From Liolophura sinensis (lineage: Eukaryota > Mollusca > Polyplacophora > Chitonida > Chitonidae): a DNA stretch of 64,000 bases. The DNA is taken from the NCBI RefSeq assembly GCF_032854445.1, contig NC_088301.1, forward strand, positions 37,807,187 through 37,871,186, in the 5' to 3' direction. Positions 48,001 to 61,419 of this stretch are shown in pieces. The position numbers were made by a program, and so were the translations under genes. Under the pieces are notes generated by a model. The model did not search any database. It worked only from the letters and a program-made list of their open reading frames with translations, and was not told the DNA's origin. The number at the start of each line of letters is the position of its first letter. Position 1 is the stretch's first letter.

Positions 48001-51000
48001 ATTTTGGCACACAAGCTGACTCCACCTCAATTTGTTGGGCGTCATTTTTGGCTGCCGTACTCGCCATAACAACCCGGAATTCTGGTTGGAAATATCATCA
48101 TCTGCCAAGCTATAAAACCACAGGGTAACACGATTTTACACGACATGAAATTGGTTATTGTGTGAAATTTAGTTTAAACATGGCGGAAGTATACTGAAGA
48201 GAAGATATTTTATCAAAACACAAAGGATTTACTCTACTGGCCATAAGTCAGAAGGTCTGTCAGCAACCTGCGGATGGTTGTGGGTTTCCCCTGGGCTCTG
48301 CCCGGTTTCCTTCCACCATAATGCTGGTCGCCATCATATAAGTTAAATATTCTTTGAGTACGGCGTTAAACACCAATCAAATAAATAAATAAATAAATAA
48401 ATAAGCCAACTCTAGGCCAGTTTCTCAGCTAGTCTTAGAGCAGACAAAGTTATCTCCCCTACCTGTATCTTCCATTCATTTCTATGCCAACAACTGGACA
48501 GATATAGTCTGCAGCTTGTACATCAATGTATCCATCACCTTTCTCGGCTTTAGGTTGTCCAGTGCTAGGTGCATCTGTCAGTACTAGTTGCTTGAGATCC
48601 TGCAAGACATGAACATTTCACAAGACAAATTACTCATTTTGCTTGATTGATTCACTGGTGTTTTATGTCGAGTTCAGGAATTTTTTCCCTTAGATCAGGT
48701 TTAAGTGACCAGATTGCCTGGAATAAACCACCAACTTTCGCAATGTGCCTGAGAAACTTCCTCACTTAGCCAAGGCCAAAACTGCCAAAGTTGAATTTAA
48801 AAATGCAGCCTCACTGAAGGAGTCAGGGGCCTGACAGTCACAGGAAGACAGTGCCAACACTCTGAGCCAGCAAGGCCTCAATTTTGCATGATCTACTAAT
48901 CTTAGAAAGGTGTTTTCAGATTTGTTTCAAAGATGAGAGATCATGCTCATACATAAATGTAAGTTTGAACACGAAAAGTAATATTTTATTGTAGAGGCAT
49001 AGCACAAAATAATTTGGTTTTCACTGGGTAATTTACATTTTATTACTGGATTAACAAAATTAAAAACAAGGATACAAGAAAATGAAAATTATATATGATT
49101 TTCAAAGTTTTGGCCTAACAGAACTTTTTCTTCACATATCCTCAAGATAATCCTAAAGTCCTACCTTAAGATTTCTCAAATGTTGAAAATTCCTGGCAAC
49201 TTCAAACTTGCTTCTGTCAAGGAGGAACTCAAGTACTGATTCTTTATTATATAACCTTAAATGAAATAAAGAAATTAGAAAATTGAATGACAGTGCTGTA
49301 AGAGTGATATTTAATATGCTTTCATAATCATGTTTCGACCGTCAAAAATTGCAGGAATTGACACATGAATATGACATTCACACTCACAAGTCAAGAGCAA
49401 GGGACATCATGTTTCCATCACCAGACCAGATGTTTCATGTTTCCAAATAAAACCACAACAAAGCACTCAAAGGAGAAATCAAACTTCTTATTTATGATTC
49501 GTTAAAGAAGGGTAAGCTATTTGAACAAATTTATTATCACTGAAAAATATTAGGAGCTAATTAAAACAATTTCAGAATGAGTAATTTGATTCTTAATTAA
49601 TAATTCTAAATGTTTACAATGGTGTTTCACCAAACAAAAATATAGTGGAGTGAAACATCATCCATACACAGAAAGACTAACAGTTACATACTTTCCTAAT
49701 TCACAAGCCATGATGGGTTGGCGAAGGGTTTCTTGCGTTATAGCACAATGTTTCCATTTTGCCACAAGCTCTGCATTTTTATCTTTCTGTAATAAATCAA
49801 AACAGAGTAATTATCCACATGCAGTATTGTAAGTGAGATAATCATAAATGTAATGATTATGTGAATGGGATGATATAACACTTTGTTTTCATAACTATGG
49901 CTGATGCTGTACGAGATCCTGGAAGACAATATGCTTTCATAAAAGACCACGGTTTCAGGCAAGACAAGGTTAGGGACTCTTGCAAACTGAATGCAGCTAT
50001 CATGCATATAGGATTTTATGATACATGTAGTTTCAAGATTTAATATAGTGTAAAATCTGGAATAGTCTGATATGTCAGCTCAACAGTTCCTTTTGTTATC
50101 ACCCTAAAAAACATGAACTGTAATAAAAATTGTCCATGGTGATGGGAAGGGGAGATGTTACGACATGGATTTGATTTTTTTTTTTTTTTTTTTGGATTGG
50201 TGTTTTACGCCGTACTCAAGAATATTTCACTTATACGACGGCGGCCAGCATTATGGTGGGTGGAAACCGGGCAGAGCCCGGAGGAAACCCACGACCATCC
50301 GCAGGTTGCTGGCAGACCTTCCCACTTGCGGCCGGAGAGGAAGCCAGCATGAGCTGGACTTGAACTCGCAGCGACTGCATTGGTGAGAGGCTCCTGGGTC
50401 ATTACGCTGCGCTAGCGTGCTAACCGACTGAGCCACGGAGGCCCCACACGGATTTGAGCAGCTTGCGGTACCCAGTAAGTGGAATGCTTATTCAGGCCGC
50501 CACCTGTTCCCCACCATGTCACTGAGGGTACTGGTCTGACTGTAAGTTGAGCAGCCATGAATATGGCGTGTATAAATATCCTTAAGCTAACAGTCAGTGT
50601 ACTTGAACTAAAGTCCTCTGCTTATTTCTATGTAATTTTACCACAGAATCTGGAATACTACTCTCCTAACTTACTATCCTCAATGATGAAATTAATAAAC
50701 TCAGTGCCTTGTGGTCACATGGATTTCTAGAACTTCAGTGGCACCTAGCCATTTTGAAGTGTCATGTGACCTGCTTTTGGGTTTGAAATGTAACTGAGTT
50801 TTGGCATTGAAATCATCCAGTAGTATATCATTATATTTCCATTATCGTCTGTAAGCACACTGTTTAATCTTTAACCAAGAAGGGCATAAAAAAGAACTTG
50901 CATTTATGGTTCTGGTAAGTTTGGATGCCGTCATCGCAGACATTAAAATCGGCTCCATCAAGTTGCACTTCGGGAGGATGCAGCAATTTTGGAGAGGCGG

Positions 51001-51936
51001 GGAATGGTTCAGTTCCCAAGCTCATAGACATTTTAAGGGTATCTTGATGTGACATTTGTCAGAAAATGTGCATATCTGTATTTGACTGTGTCTTTGTTCC
51101 TATTTTACACAGCACAATAACAAACCCGTGATAATAATCCTCAGAACACATAGAGTATACAGATCATATCAGACTACACACTAATTAAATCCTTTGTAAT
51201 TAGATGACATTATCCTGCAATACAACAGGATGGGCATGAAAGTACAGAACTTTCTACATTATCAACTTACTGACCCAGACTATGATACAAATCCCTCTAT
51301 GGAACCCAACCCACATTTTCGAAAATTTCAGACAATAACAGTGTCAAATTAATCATCCAAAGTTTACGACTCATGACAATTACATTTCTTCAACTATTTA
51401 GTAATATAAAATATGGTATTTTCAAAAAGCACAGGTGGGGTGCCCTTAATTCAGCGAGCTAGATGATCTCCTTCCTTATTTAACATTCTGACATTTACCT
51501 TTATTTTCTGACCGATGACCGATGACCCATGGAAAATCAGAAATATAAAATATGGAGGTAGTACATTTAATTAGGGTGCCCTAACCACATGTTGGTTGTT
51601 TTACGTGATTTTGTTTATATTTTTATAAAATCACTTGCGAACAAAATGACTACAGGTAGGGTGCGAAATGACCTGCTCCCAGAAGTGTAAATTCAACAGA
51701 CTCAGCATATCCTTACAAAAAATTACAAACAGACTGAGCTCTATATTATTCGCACAACGGCTAGTGTGAGTGGGATGACACCTCCAAACACATTTAGCAC
51801 GGCGTTACAAGGTAAATAACACAAGCAACCGCAGCCACAAATTGCTCAAACAAACAGAATAACTGACCTGTTCTGGCTTCTTTTTAGTTCTGACTAATTC
51901 GTCTCTGGTTGGAATCGTACCTCCGTCACATCCCAT
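45073..51936 (-). CDS. RTF2: Replication termination factor 2 homologue (RTF2)
   Basis: RTF2 acts at stalled or terminating replication forks; in vertebrates it is a replisome factor removed through proteasomal shuttles. Exons, in minus-strand order: 51,936-51,868; 49,786-49,692; 49,255-49,165; 48,599-48,463; 47,062-46,984; 46,367-46,254; 46,119-46,068; 45,335-45,073. All junctions are GT/AG with consistent phases; 900 bases, 299 residues (vertebrate RTF2 about 306). Landmarks: N-terminal MGCDGGTIPTRDELVRTKKK; first RING-like half WKHCAITQETLRQP...CELGKLYNKE (about 34-60); second zinc-finger-like half ICPVVGIEMNGRYRFC, CGCVFSERAL, VCHKCG (about 118-159); a Lys/Glu-rich coiled segment (175-200); a Ser/Lys-rich disordered tail with VYKSLFTSSD; and the typical HWVTYNPCYY end. 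It starts divergently from the putative GALE 5' exon. Confidence 0.96.
45664..46055 (-). repeat. 29-bp minisatellite in the last RTF2 intron
   Basis: About thirteen head-to-tail copies of a 29-bp unit (GTCCTGTAGCTACTATATCC plus AAGTCATGT). Variation is concentrated at two positions, TCCAAGTCA versus TCTAAGCAA, giving alternating unit types. It ends 12 bp before the donor of the exon at 46,068-46,119, so length changes would lie next to that splice site. Confidence 0.95.
46468..46681. mobile_element. Inverted-repeat MITE candidate, family copy c
   Basis: The left end TAATTCCTCAACCTTTTCGC and the right end, on the opposite strand, TAATTCATCAGCCTTTTTGC are a clear inverted repeat. Both resemble the ends of the elements at 2,191 and 31,921. 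It is 214 bp, noncoding, in an RTF2 intron. Confidence 0.65.
47470..47775 (+). mobile_element. SINE-like retroposon with (ATTC)n tail
   Basis: It ends CCACGATATGGCTGAAATAT, TGCCGATGTGGCGTTAAACC, then ATCATTCATTCATTC. That is the 3' end type also seen at 36,240 and one I associate with molluscan retroposons. The 5' limit near 47,470 (AACAGGCTTCGAAATTACC) is a guess from composition. A 106-codon frame overlaps it and is taken as repeat-derived. It lies in the RTF2 intron between exons 4 and 5. Confidence 0.5.
48239..48404 (+). mobile_element. 5'-truncated tRNA-SINE
   Basis: It starts within the body (AGAAGGTCTGTCAGCAACCT), continues CACCATAATGCTGGTCGCCA and ends ACACCAATCAAATAAATAAA. It lies 59 bp from the donor side of RTF2 exon 4. 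Confidence 0.85.
48645..48885 (-). mobile_element. Diverged second tRNA-SINE type
   Basis: On the minus strand the head GGCCTTGCTGGCTCAGAGTG is tRNA-like (A box TGGCTCAGAGTG). The 3' end CGACATAAAACACCAGTGAA followed by TCAATCAA shares the AAACACCA(A/G)T terminus of the main SINE. The body is unrelated to it. This suggests two SINE families sharing one 3' end, presumably recognised by one LINE partner. Confidence 0.6.
50175..50445 (-). mobile_element. Full-length tRNA-derived SINE, minus strand
   Basis: On the minus strand it begins GGGGCCTCCGTGGCTCAGTC (A box) and carries GTTCAAGTCC (B box). It has the standard body and ends ACGGCGTAAAACACCAATCC plus a long A tract instead of AAAT repeats. 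Flanking near-duplications ACATGGATTTGA (50,163-50,174) and ACACGGATTTGA (50,446-50,457) differ by one base. It lies in RTF2 intron 1. Confidence 0.93.
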
Positions 51937-52184
51937 TTTATAGTTTTAATGTGTTATGTGTAAATACAGCTTCCTGCGTACAAAACTTGTTGAACTCTGT
52001 TGTTTTGCGGAAGTCGCAAATCTCTAGACACAGAGCTAGCATTCACGCGAAAGTGATGTGATTTGCGTAAATATTTTTTCCTCCAAAAGATGCACCACTG
52101 GAGGTTTTAAGAACTTGTATTCAGAATAGCTAAACTTCTAATGATAATGTATGTTTTTTGTGTGTGTATGTTTTTCTTTTTTAG
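51937..52184. promoter_or_regulatory. Probable bidirectional promoter, RTF2 / GALE
   Basis: Only ~250 bp separate the RTF2 start codon (minus) from the putative GALE 5' exon (plus). An ETS/GABP-like CGGAAGT sits at 52,008-52,014, a motif typical of TATA-less housekeeping promoters, and the local sequence is relatively CpG-rich (GCGGAAGTCGC, CACGCG, TTTGCG). No TATA box is evident. The assignment rests on layout and motif only. Confidence 0.45.
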
Positions 52185-52321
52185 CCCGATACATTCAAGC
52201 CGCAAGCACGTATGTTTGACCTTGACATCTGTGTACTTCGGGACACGTGTGGTGGACGTGGTAAGAGCGCTACTGCCCGAAGCAGTTGTAGAGTTGACTC
52301 GTGGCTTTCAAGAGAAAAGAG
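52185..52321 (+). other. Putative noncoding 5' exon of GALE
   Basis: A GC- and CpG-richer segment ends at a strong donor (AGAG|GTGAGTG). It contains short open frames without a family. Matching it, the GALE start codon at 58,029 is preceded by a plausible acceptor (TGTCTTCCAG at ~58,016), so a spliced 5' UTR is likely. A pyrimidine tract with TTTTTTAG at 52,184 could be an acceptor, in which case a further upstream exon exists. Confidence 0.4.
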
Positions 52322-52563
52322 GTGAGTGTTATCTGTACAGTATATAATATTGGTGACAGTGCAGTCCAAATGACAGATGATAACTTAAATACCTTTAATC
52401 CTTTGTTGTTTCCTCTGGAAAAAACAACATAAAATTTTCGCACCGTTACTGTCAGTAAAGGAATTAAAGCTTTAAATTAAGTCATTGTACGGTAGCAATA
52501 CTAGTAGTAAAAATGTAGTATTGAAGTGAGAAAGTATCTTAAAGGTCACTCTTAGGCATTTTT

Positions 52564-52568
52564 GACTT
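52564..52568. repeat. Target-site duplication, left copy (GACTT)
   Basis: GACTT here and at 57,029-57,033 exactly flank the two LTRs. A 5-bp duplication is usual for Ty3/gypsy integrases. Confidence 0.95.
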
Positions 52569-52713
52569 TATCATGCGTTGTACACATGTAAATTATCGAA
52601 GAACACCGGTCTGTAACTGCCAACAACTTTTACTAGTCACTCATTACTATACAGTCTATATCATGCATATCTATAGTCCGTTTCACATATAGATGTAACC
52701 ACATTATATGACA
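52569..52713 (-). repeat. 3' LTR (145 bp)
   Basis: Read on the minus strand it starts TGTCATATAATG and ends GCATGATA. It differs from the 5' LTR at two bases (GCCAAC/GCAAAC and CATATC/CATACC on the plus strand). The unusual TA end is present in both LTRs. Confidence 0.96.
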
Positions 52714-52724
52714 TCTCCCCTCTT
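52714..52724 (-). other. Polypurine tract
   Basis: AAGAGGGGAGA abuts the 3' LTR on the coding strand, the standard position for the plus-strand DNA primer. Confidence 0.9.
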
Positions 52725-52944
52725 AAGTCCATCAAACGTTTGTCAACACCTAAAATCTATTAACTGAAGTTAACTAAAGTCTTTGAGTATATAATTTCAA
52801 ACTTAAACTAGCAAACTGCATGGAAGAAATCTAAATTCAATGTTGCCTATTAACTTTTAAATGTATTGTCCTTTGACTACACTACAGCAACATTGCTAAC
52901 TACTGCTAAACTGTAAACTTATTCAGAACTTCTAGAAACGAATG

Positions 52945-55900
52945 TCAATCAAATCCGTAGCGTTTTGGAGGTCGGACCACTCGTCCAGAGCGCGTGACTT
53001 TACGTCCACTATGCTGATTTGCTTGAGGCTGATTTCCTACAATAGGGGTTTCCTGCATGTAGTCATCAAGTGGGTCAACTTCCGGTGGGGTCATCTCGTA
53101 AGTAATACCTGGAGCTGGCTTTAAATGCTTACGGTTACGACGGTATTGGCCTCTGCTCGTTTCGATATTATAAGATCGCGGTGTGGGGAGCTTATCTGTG
53201 ACTATTCCCGTTGTCACCCAACCCTTCTCATTGTCTAGTTTTACACGAACCGTGTCGCCTGGTTTCAGTTCAGGAAGTTCTCGTACACCATGACGATCGT
53301 TGAAGTAGCGTTCATTCAACGATTTGGCTCTATCATCATTCTCTCTCACCCTCTCAAAGTTCGGCCACCTTGGAGTTAAGTTTTCGGTGAGAATGGGGAG
53401 GGTTGTTTTTAATGGTCTTCCCATTAAAAGTTCCGCCGGACTACATCCTGTAGGCTGCGTCGGCGTAGAACGGTAAGTCATTAGGCCAAGAAAGTGATCT
53501 TTCTGTCCTAATATTTTCTTCGCGGTCGCGACGGCTCTCTCAACTTCACCATTTGCCTGATGGTGATGAGGGCTCACTGTCGTATGCTGAAAGCAATACG
53601 CGGTTTGGAATTCTCTAAATTCTCGCGAGACAAAGTTGGTACCATTGTCAGTAATAAGTTGTTTGGGCGTTCCGAATCGCGCGAAAATCTTTCATCTTGA
53701 GAATAGTAACATTACTGGTTAATCGCGGGACATGTTTTAACTCAAAGTATCGCGAAAAGTAGTCGATTACAAGTAAGTAATGTTTACTTTTGAATTCCAG
53801 TATATCTGCGGCTAACTGTTGCCAAGGACGCGAAGGTAACGGCGTTGATTTTAGCGGTTCCTTGCGTAAACTAGGTCTGTTTATCTGGCAGTAGGAACAC
53901 TGGGCAACTTTAGTCTGGATCTGCTTTGTTAATCCTGGCCACCATACTGATTGGTTGGCCCATTGTATGCACTTAGTCATGCCTAAATGTCCGTCATGTA
54001 TTCGGTCCAAGATCTCGTCTCGAGAACTCGCTGGAACCACAATACGTATACCACAAGTCAAAAGTCCATTGACTGTGCTCAGTCTCTCACGTACAGAAAA
54101 GTAATCTCGGATATTTTCAGGTACATCTCTCGCGTGTTCAGGCCATCCATTTTGAACAAAGCGAATAACTGTCAGAAGTTGTTCATCTGCGTTGGTTGCT
54201 TGTCGCAAACTGTCTAATTTCGCGTCTGATGCTGGCCAATGCGCACGTACAGCGTTTACATGCGCGATGACGTCTTCTTCTAGCGATGTGTCTTCTGTCG
54301 TTAACAATGGGCTTCGCGAAAGCGTATCGGCTACCACCATTGTTTTACCTGGTGCATGTTCCGCAATAGGATTGAATCTCATTAGTCGCATTAACAGTCT
54401 CTGACATCGAATCGGCACTTGATCTATGTCTTTACTGTTCATGAGAGGAACAAGCGGCTTTTGATCTGTCACGAGTCGAAATGATTCTAATCCAACTAGA
54501 TATCGCGAAAATTTCTCGCAGCACCAAACTGAAGCTAGGCACTCTTTTTCAATTTGTCCGTAGCGCTTTTCAGTTTCGGTAAGAGTTCTAGATGCGTAAG
54601 CTACCGGTTTCCACAGCTGACCATGTTGCTGCAGAATAACACCACCAAGTCCGTATCGCGACGCGTCTGCGCTTACCATCGTTGGCAAGGTAACGTCGTA
54701 GATTGCTAATACAGGTGACAATGACAGAGCATGCTTAACAGCACGAAAAGCTTTGTCCTGTGGTTGTCCCCATATCCAAAACTTATCTGATTTGAGCAAT
54801 TCATTCAGTGGTTGTAGCATGTCCGATAAGTTTGGTACATATTGTCCAAGGTAATTTACCATACCGAGAAAGCGTCTTAATTCTACAATGTCATTAGGCG
54901 GCTGTAAGTCCACGATCGCCTTGACCTTGTCGGGGTGAGGACTGATTCCTTCAGCACCCAGTCTATGGCCTAATATGTCCATTTCTGTCTGACAGTGCAC
55001 AAATTTCTCCTTATTTAACGTCATCTGTGCTTCGCGCACTCTATCGAAAACACGATTTAAATTTCTGTCATGGGATTCGCGAGTATCTCCGCCCACGAAT
55101 ATGTCGTCCTTGAAGACTGCGGTACCCTCGAGGTCACCTAATAATTCTGTAACGATGCGCGTGAAAATTTCTGGCGCACTCGAAATTCCAAACGGGAGTC
55201 TACGGAAAGCATATCGTCCAAGATGCATCATGAAGCATGTTAGTTTTGAGCTTTCATCGTCAAGAGGAATTTGATAGAAACCGGAACTCGCGCCAAGTCG
55301 CGAAAAGTACTTCGCGTTTGCCATCTTGTGTAGAACGTCGTCAATTGTCGGTAACGTATATCGCTCGCGCTTAATCGCTTTATTGAGCTGTCGCAGATCG
55401 ACACAAATGCGCACTTTGCCATTCGGCTTTACCACTGGAACCATAGGCGCACACCAGTCTGTAGGTTCGGCAACCTTTGTGATGACACCTGACTGTTCCA
55501 TACGTTTCAACTCCGCTTCGACTTTTGGTAGTAACGGAATCGGTATTCGTCGCACAGTATGAATTGCGTACGGTGTGACGTTTTCTTTCAGCTTTATTTT
55601 CACCGGGTCGCACCTCATAAGTCCAATATCACCGAATACACTGTCGTTGATCTCATCCAATCGTTGGATTAATCCCATGGCAACTGCTACTCCACGGCTC
55701 AACAAGTTATGTGTAGGTCCAGAAACAACAAAAATGTTCACTGTAAATTTCTCGTCGTTCAGCCTAATGTCGGTTTCGAACTCTCCCCGAACTGTCAGAT
55801 TTCCGCCGGGACTGCGTAACATAGCACTGGCTGGTTTGAGAGCTGGTCTAGGCTGCAGTGAATTGTATGTTGTTTCACACATAATTGTCACATCTGCTCC

Positions 55901-56263
55901 AGAATCAATCTTGAATGTAATCGATTTATTGAGAATTCTAAGATTGACAGTCCATGCTGGTTCCTGTGAGTCGACACAATTAACAGCTCCAAGGAAATTA
56001 TAACCATTGTCAAGATGTAGCTGGCTTGTCTGATGAGTAACAATGTCAACGTTTTTAGTTAGACAGCATTGTTCATAATGTCCAATATGGTGGCATCTGT
56101 TACACTCCGCATTCTTAGCAGGACATTTATTACGTGCATGTAATAAATTACAACAGGTACAACGATTACCGACTGGATTTTTCTGCTGCAATTGTCTCTG
56201 TCTAGGCCTGGCACCGCCACGCGTATTTTGTCTGTTTGACTGGCTACCCTCTACCTCTGGCAT
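52945..56263 (-). pseudogene. pol polyprotein, integrase frameshifted
   Basis: The main frame (56,263-53,648, 871 residues) has two CCHC zinc knuckles (C35-C47 and C54-C67), an aspartic protease motif DSGA at 120-123, reverse transcriptase (about 225-480), RNase H (SADASRYG, EKRYGQIEKE and LVTDQK carrying the acidic residues) and the start of integrase (HDGHLG, CSYCQ, then a core aspartate in ADILEF). In RT, the motif-A position normally Asp is Gly324 (SRLGASSGF), and motif C is FKDD at 384-387 in place of the usual YxDD. Near 53,681-53,695 the frame is lost and stops at 53,648. The rest of integrase continues in another frame to 52,945, with TDNG, ANGEVERAV and a C-terminal GDTVRVKL SH3-like segment. 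The start ATG overlaps gag by 20 bases in a +1 register. Confidence 0.93.
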
Positions 56264-56852
56264 TGACTATAGGCGTTGCCCGGGACTGCGTGACCCGTAT
56301 AGCATCGGCTGATGCTGAGGTTGACCGAATTTCATTTCGCTGACTTTTAACTAGTTCTGAGTGCCGAGCTGTTTCAATTGCACCATCTAATGTTAAGTCA
56401 GTTTTCATTTGTAATCGTTCCGATACTTGCCCGTCTAATAATCCTATAACAAGTCGGTCTCGTATGTGTTGATTTCTGGCATCACCAAAGTCGCAGTGTT
56501 CGCTTAGCGTGTACAAATTTCGCACAAAAGTTTCAACACTTTCACCGTCTTGCTGCACACATTTGTTGAACCTGCAGCGCTCGAAAATCACATTTCGCTT
56601 GGGAACAAAGTGTTCATCAAATTTCTGCAGAACTTTGTTATAGTCTGTCTTGTCATTGTCATTGAGAACAAACGATTTGAAGATTGCCTCGGACTGTGAT
56701 CCCATTGCATAGATCAGCGAACTAACTTGAACGTCGCCATCTTCCTTGTGGAGTTTTGTCGCGTGCCTGAAGAGACTGAACCTTTCTTGCCACTCTATCC
56801 ATTCCGTTGGTCTGTCGAACGAAAATGGTTCTGGAGGTTCGAACTTGGCCAT
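56244..56852 (-). CDS. gag-like protein of the LTR element
   Basis: An open frame of 202 codons begins MAKFEPPEPFSFDRPTEW, just inside the 5' LTR and primer site. The segment FDEHFVPKRNVIFERCRFNK followed by GESVETFVRNLYTLSEHC is typical of the retrotransposon gag domain found with Ty3/gypsy pol. It lacks zinc knuckles, which are instead at the start of the pol frame. The end overlaps pol by 20 bases in a different register, so pol would need a +1 (or -2) shift or re-initiation at its own ATG. It appears intact. Confidence 0.88.
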   Translation of the reverse strand: MAKFEPPEPFSFDRPTEWIEWQERFSLFRHATKLHKEDGDVQVSSLIYAMGSQSEAIFKSFVLNDNDKTDYNKVLQKFDEHFVPKRNVIFERCRFNKCVQQDGESVETFVRNLYTLSEHCDFGDARNQHIRDRLVIGLLDGQVSERLQMKTDLTLDGAIETARHSELVKSQRNEIRSTSASADAIRVTQSRATPIVNARGRG

Positions 56853-56869
56853 TCGTCTATCTAGTCTGA

Positions 56870-56883
56870 CCACTCTGACACCA
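56870..56883 (-). other. Primer binding site, tRNA-Leu-like
   Basis: Directly after the 5' LTR the coding strand reads TGGTGTCAGAGTGG. The first ten bases pair with the 3' end of metazoan tRNA-Leu (…TCTGACACCA). The next bases fit if one base is skipped. Confidence 0.8.
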
Positions 56884-57028
56884 TATCATGCGTTGTACAC
56901 ATGTAAATTATCGAAGAACACCGGTCTGTAACTGCAAACAACTTTTACTAGTCACTCATTACTATACAGTCTATATCATGCATACCTATAGTCCGTTTCA
57001 CATATAGATGTAACCACATTATATGACA
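56884..57028 (-). repeat. 5' LTR (145 bp)
   Basis: The upstream LTR of the minus-strand element. It is identical to the copy at 52,569-52,713 except at two bases and is bounded on the right by GACTT. Confidence 0.96.
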
Positions 57029-57086
57029 GACTTAGGACACGGAAGTAGTTGATACTAGTTTTGATAGCACTTATCTGCACTTTCCG

Positions 57087-57225
57087 ACACACAGGGGCTA
57101 TAGCTCTTATCTACCCTTGCTTACTGGCTGGGCTATAGTCCAGTCTGGTGTCTCAACACAAATTATGTCATATAGAATGTGTTTTAAGACCAGACTGAAC
57201 TAAAGGTAGATAAGAACCCCTGTGT
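57087..57225. mobile_element. Inverted-repeat element beside the LTR
   Basis: ACACAGGGG and CTTATCTACC at the left and TAGTCCAGTCTGGT toward the centre are mirrored by GGTAGATAAGAACCCCTGTGT and ACCAGACTGAACTA at the right. It can fold into an interrupted hairpin of ~140 bp. No coding content. It lies 58 bp from the 5' LTR. Confidence 0.6.
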
Positions 57226-60898
<3,673 letters not shown>

Positions 60899-61419
60899 GT
60901 AAGAAACAGTTATTAGATTTGTATAGGTGTTGCATGGTCACATTTACACATCTTGTGTAGATTATAAATATGTAATATGTTTTTGTAAAGGTGTGTGTAT
61001 ATCTGTTTCAGCAGAGTCTTTTGCAGGAAATCACATAGTGTAGCCAATGATTTTAAAAAGTGTATCCAATGATTGCTTTTGTCGAGTTGTGATTCTTGGT
61101 TGTTGGACAAAGCTGGGGGGCAGTGGGGGTCTTAAGAGTGTTTTCACAGGATTGTACATTCCTGTGACAAGACCAGTAAACATGCTTACTGAATATGCAC
61201 TGCTACTGCCAGAATTCACATCTCACGTATGGTGTGCCAAATTTGTCTTGCCAAAGCGCCTCAGTGAGCAACAAAATGTTAGTACAAGTACTATCTCTGC
61301 ATATCTTCTCTCAGAATGCATGTTTCACGTATGGTCTGTGAGAGCATAAATAAATACCCATAAGTGTGTTAGAAGCTAATTTAAAAATACAAATACAACA
61401 CTTCACTGTTCAGACTTAC
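60899..61419. other. GALE intron 6, no exon seen
   Basis: It holds a 100-codon plus-strand frame (61,047-61,349) without splice support. Two TTCACGTATGGT/CTCACGTATGGT blocks near 61,222 and 61,325 are direct repeats. Confidence 0.35.

Larger units (their letters stand above)
52569..57028 (-). mobile_element. Ty3/gypsy-type LTR retrotransposon, complete but disabled
   Basis: A 4,460-bp element on the minus strand: 5' LTR 57,028-56,884, primer site, gag, overlapping pol (zinc knuckles, protease, reverse transcriptase, RNase H, integrase), polypurine tract, 3' LTR 52,713-52,569. The LTRs differ at two of 145 positions and the 5-bp target duplication is intact, so insertion is recent. The domain order protease-RT-RNaseH-integrase places it in Ty3/gypsy. 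The short LTRs and tRNA-Leu-like primer site are reminiscent of the Mag/Steamer-like group of invertebrates, which is an inference. No envelope gene is present. It is inactive as it stands (RT active-site change and integrase frameshift). It lies between RTF2 and the GALE coding exons. Confidence 0.96.

Noticed and set aside
55575-56003. 142-codon plus-strand frame inside the LTR element
   Set aside because: It is the antisense shadow of the pol frame, which has recognisable protease and zinc-knuckle motifs.
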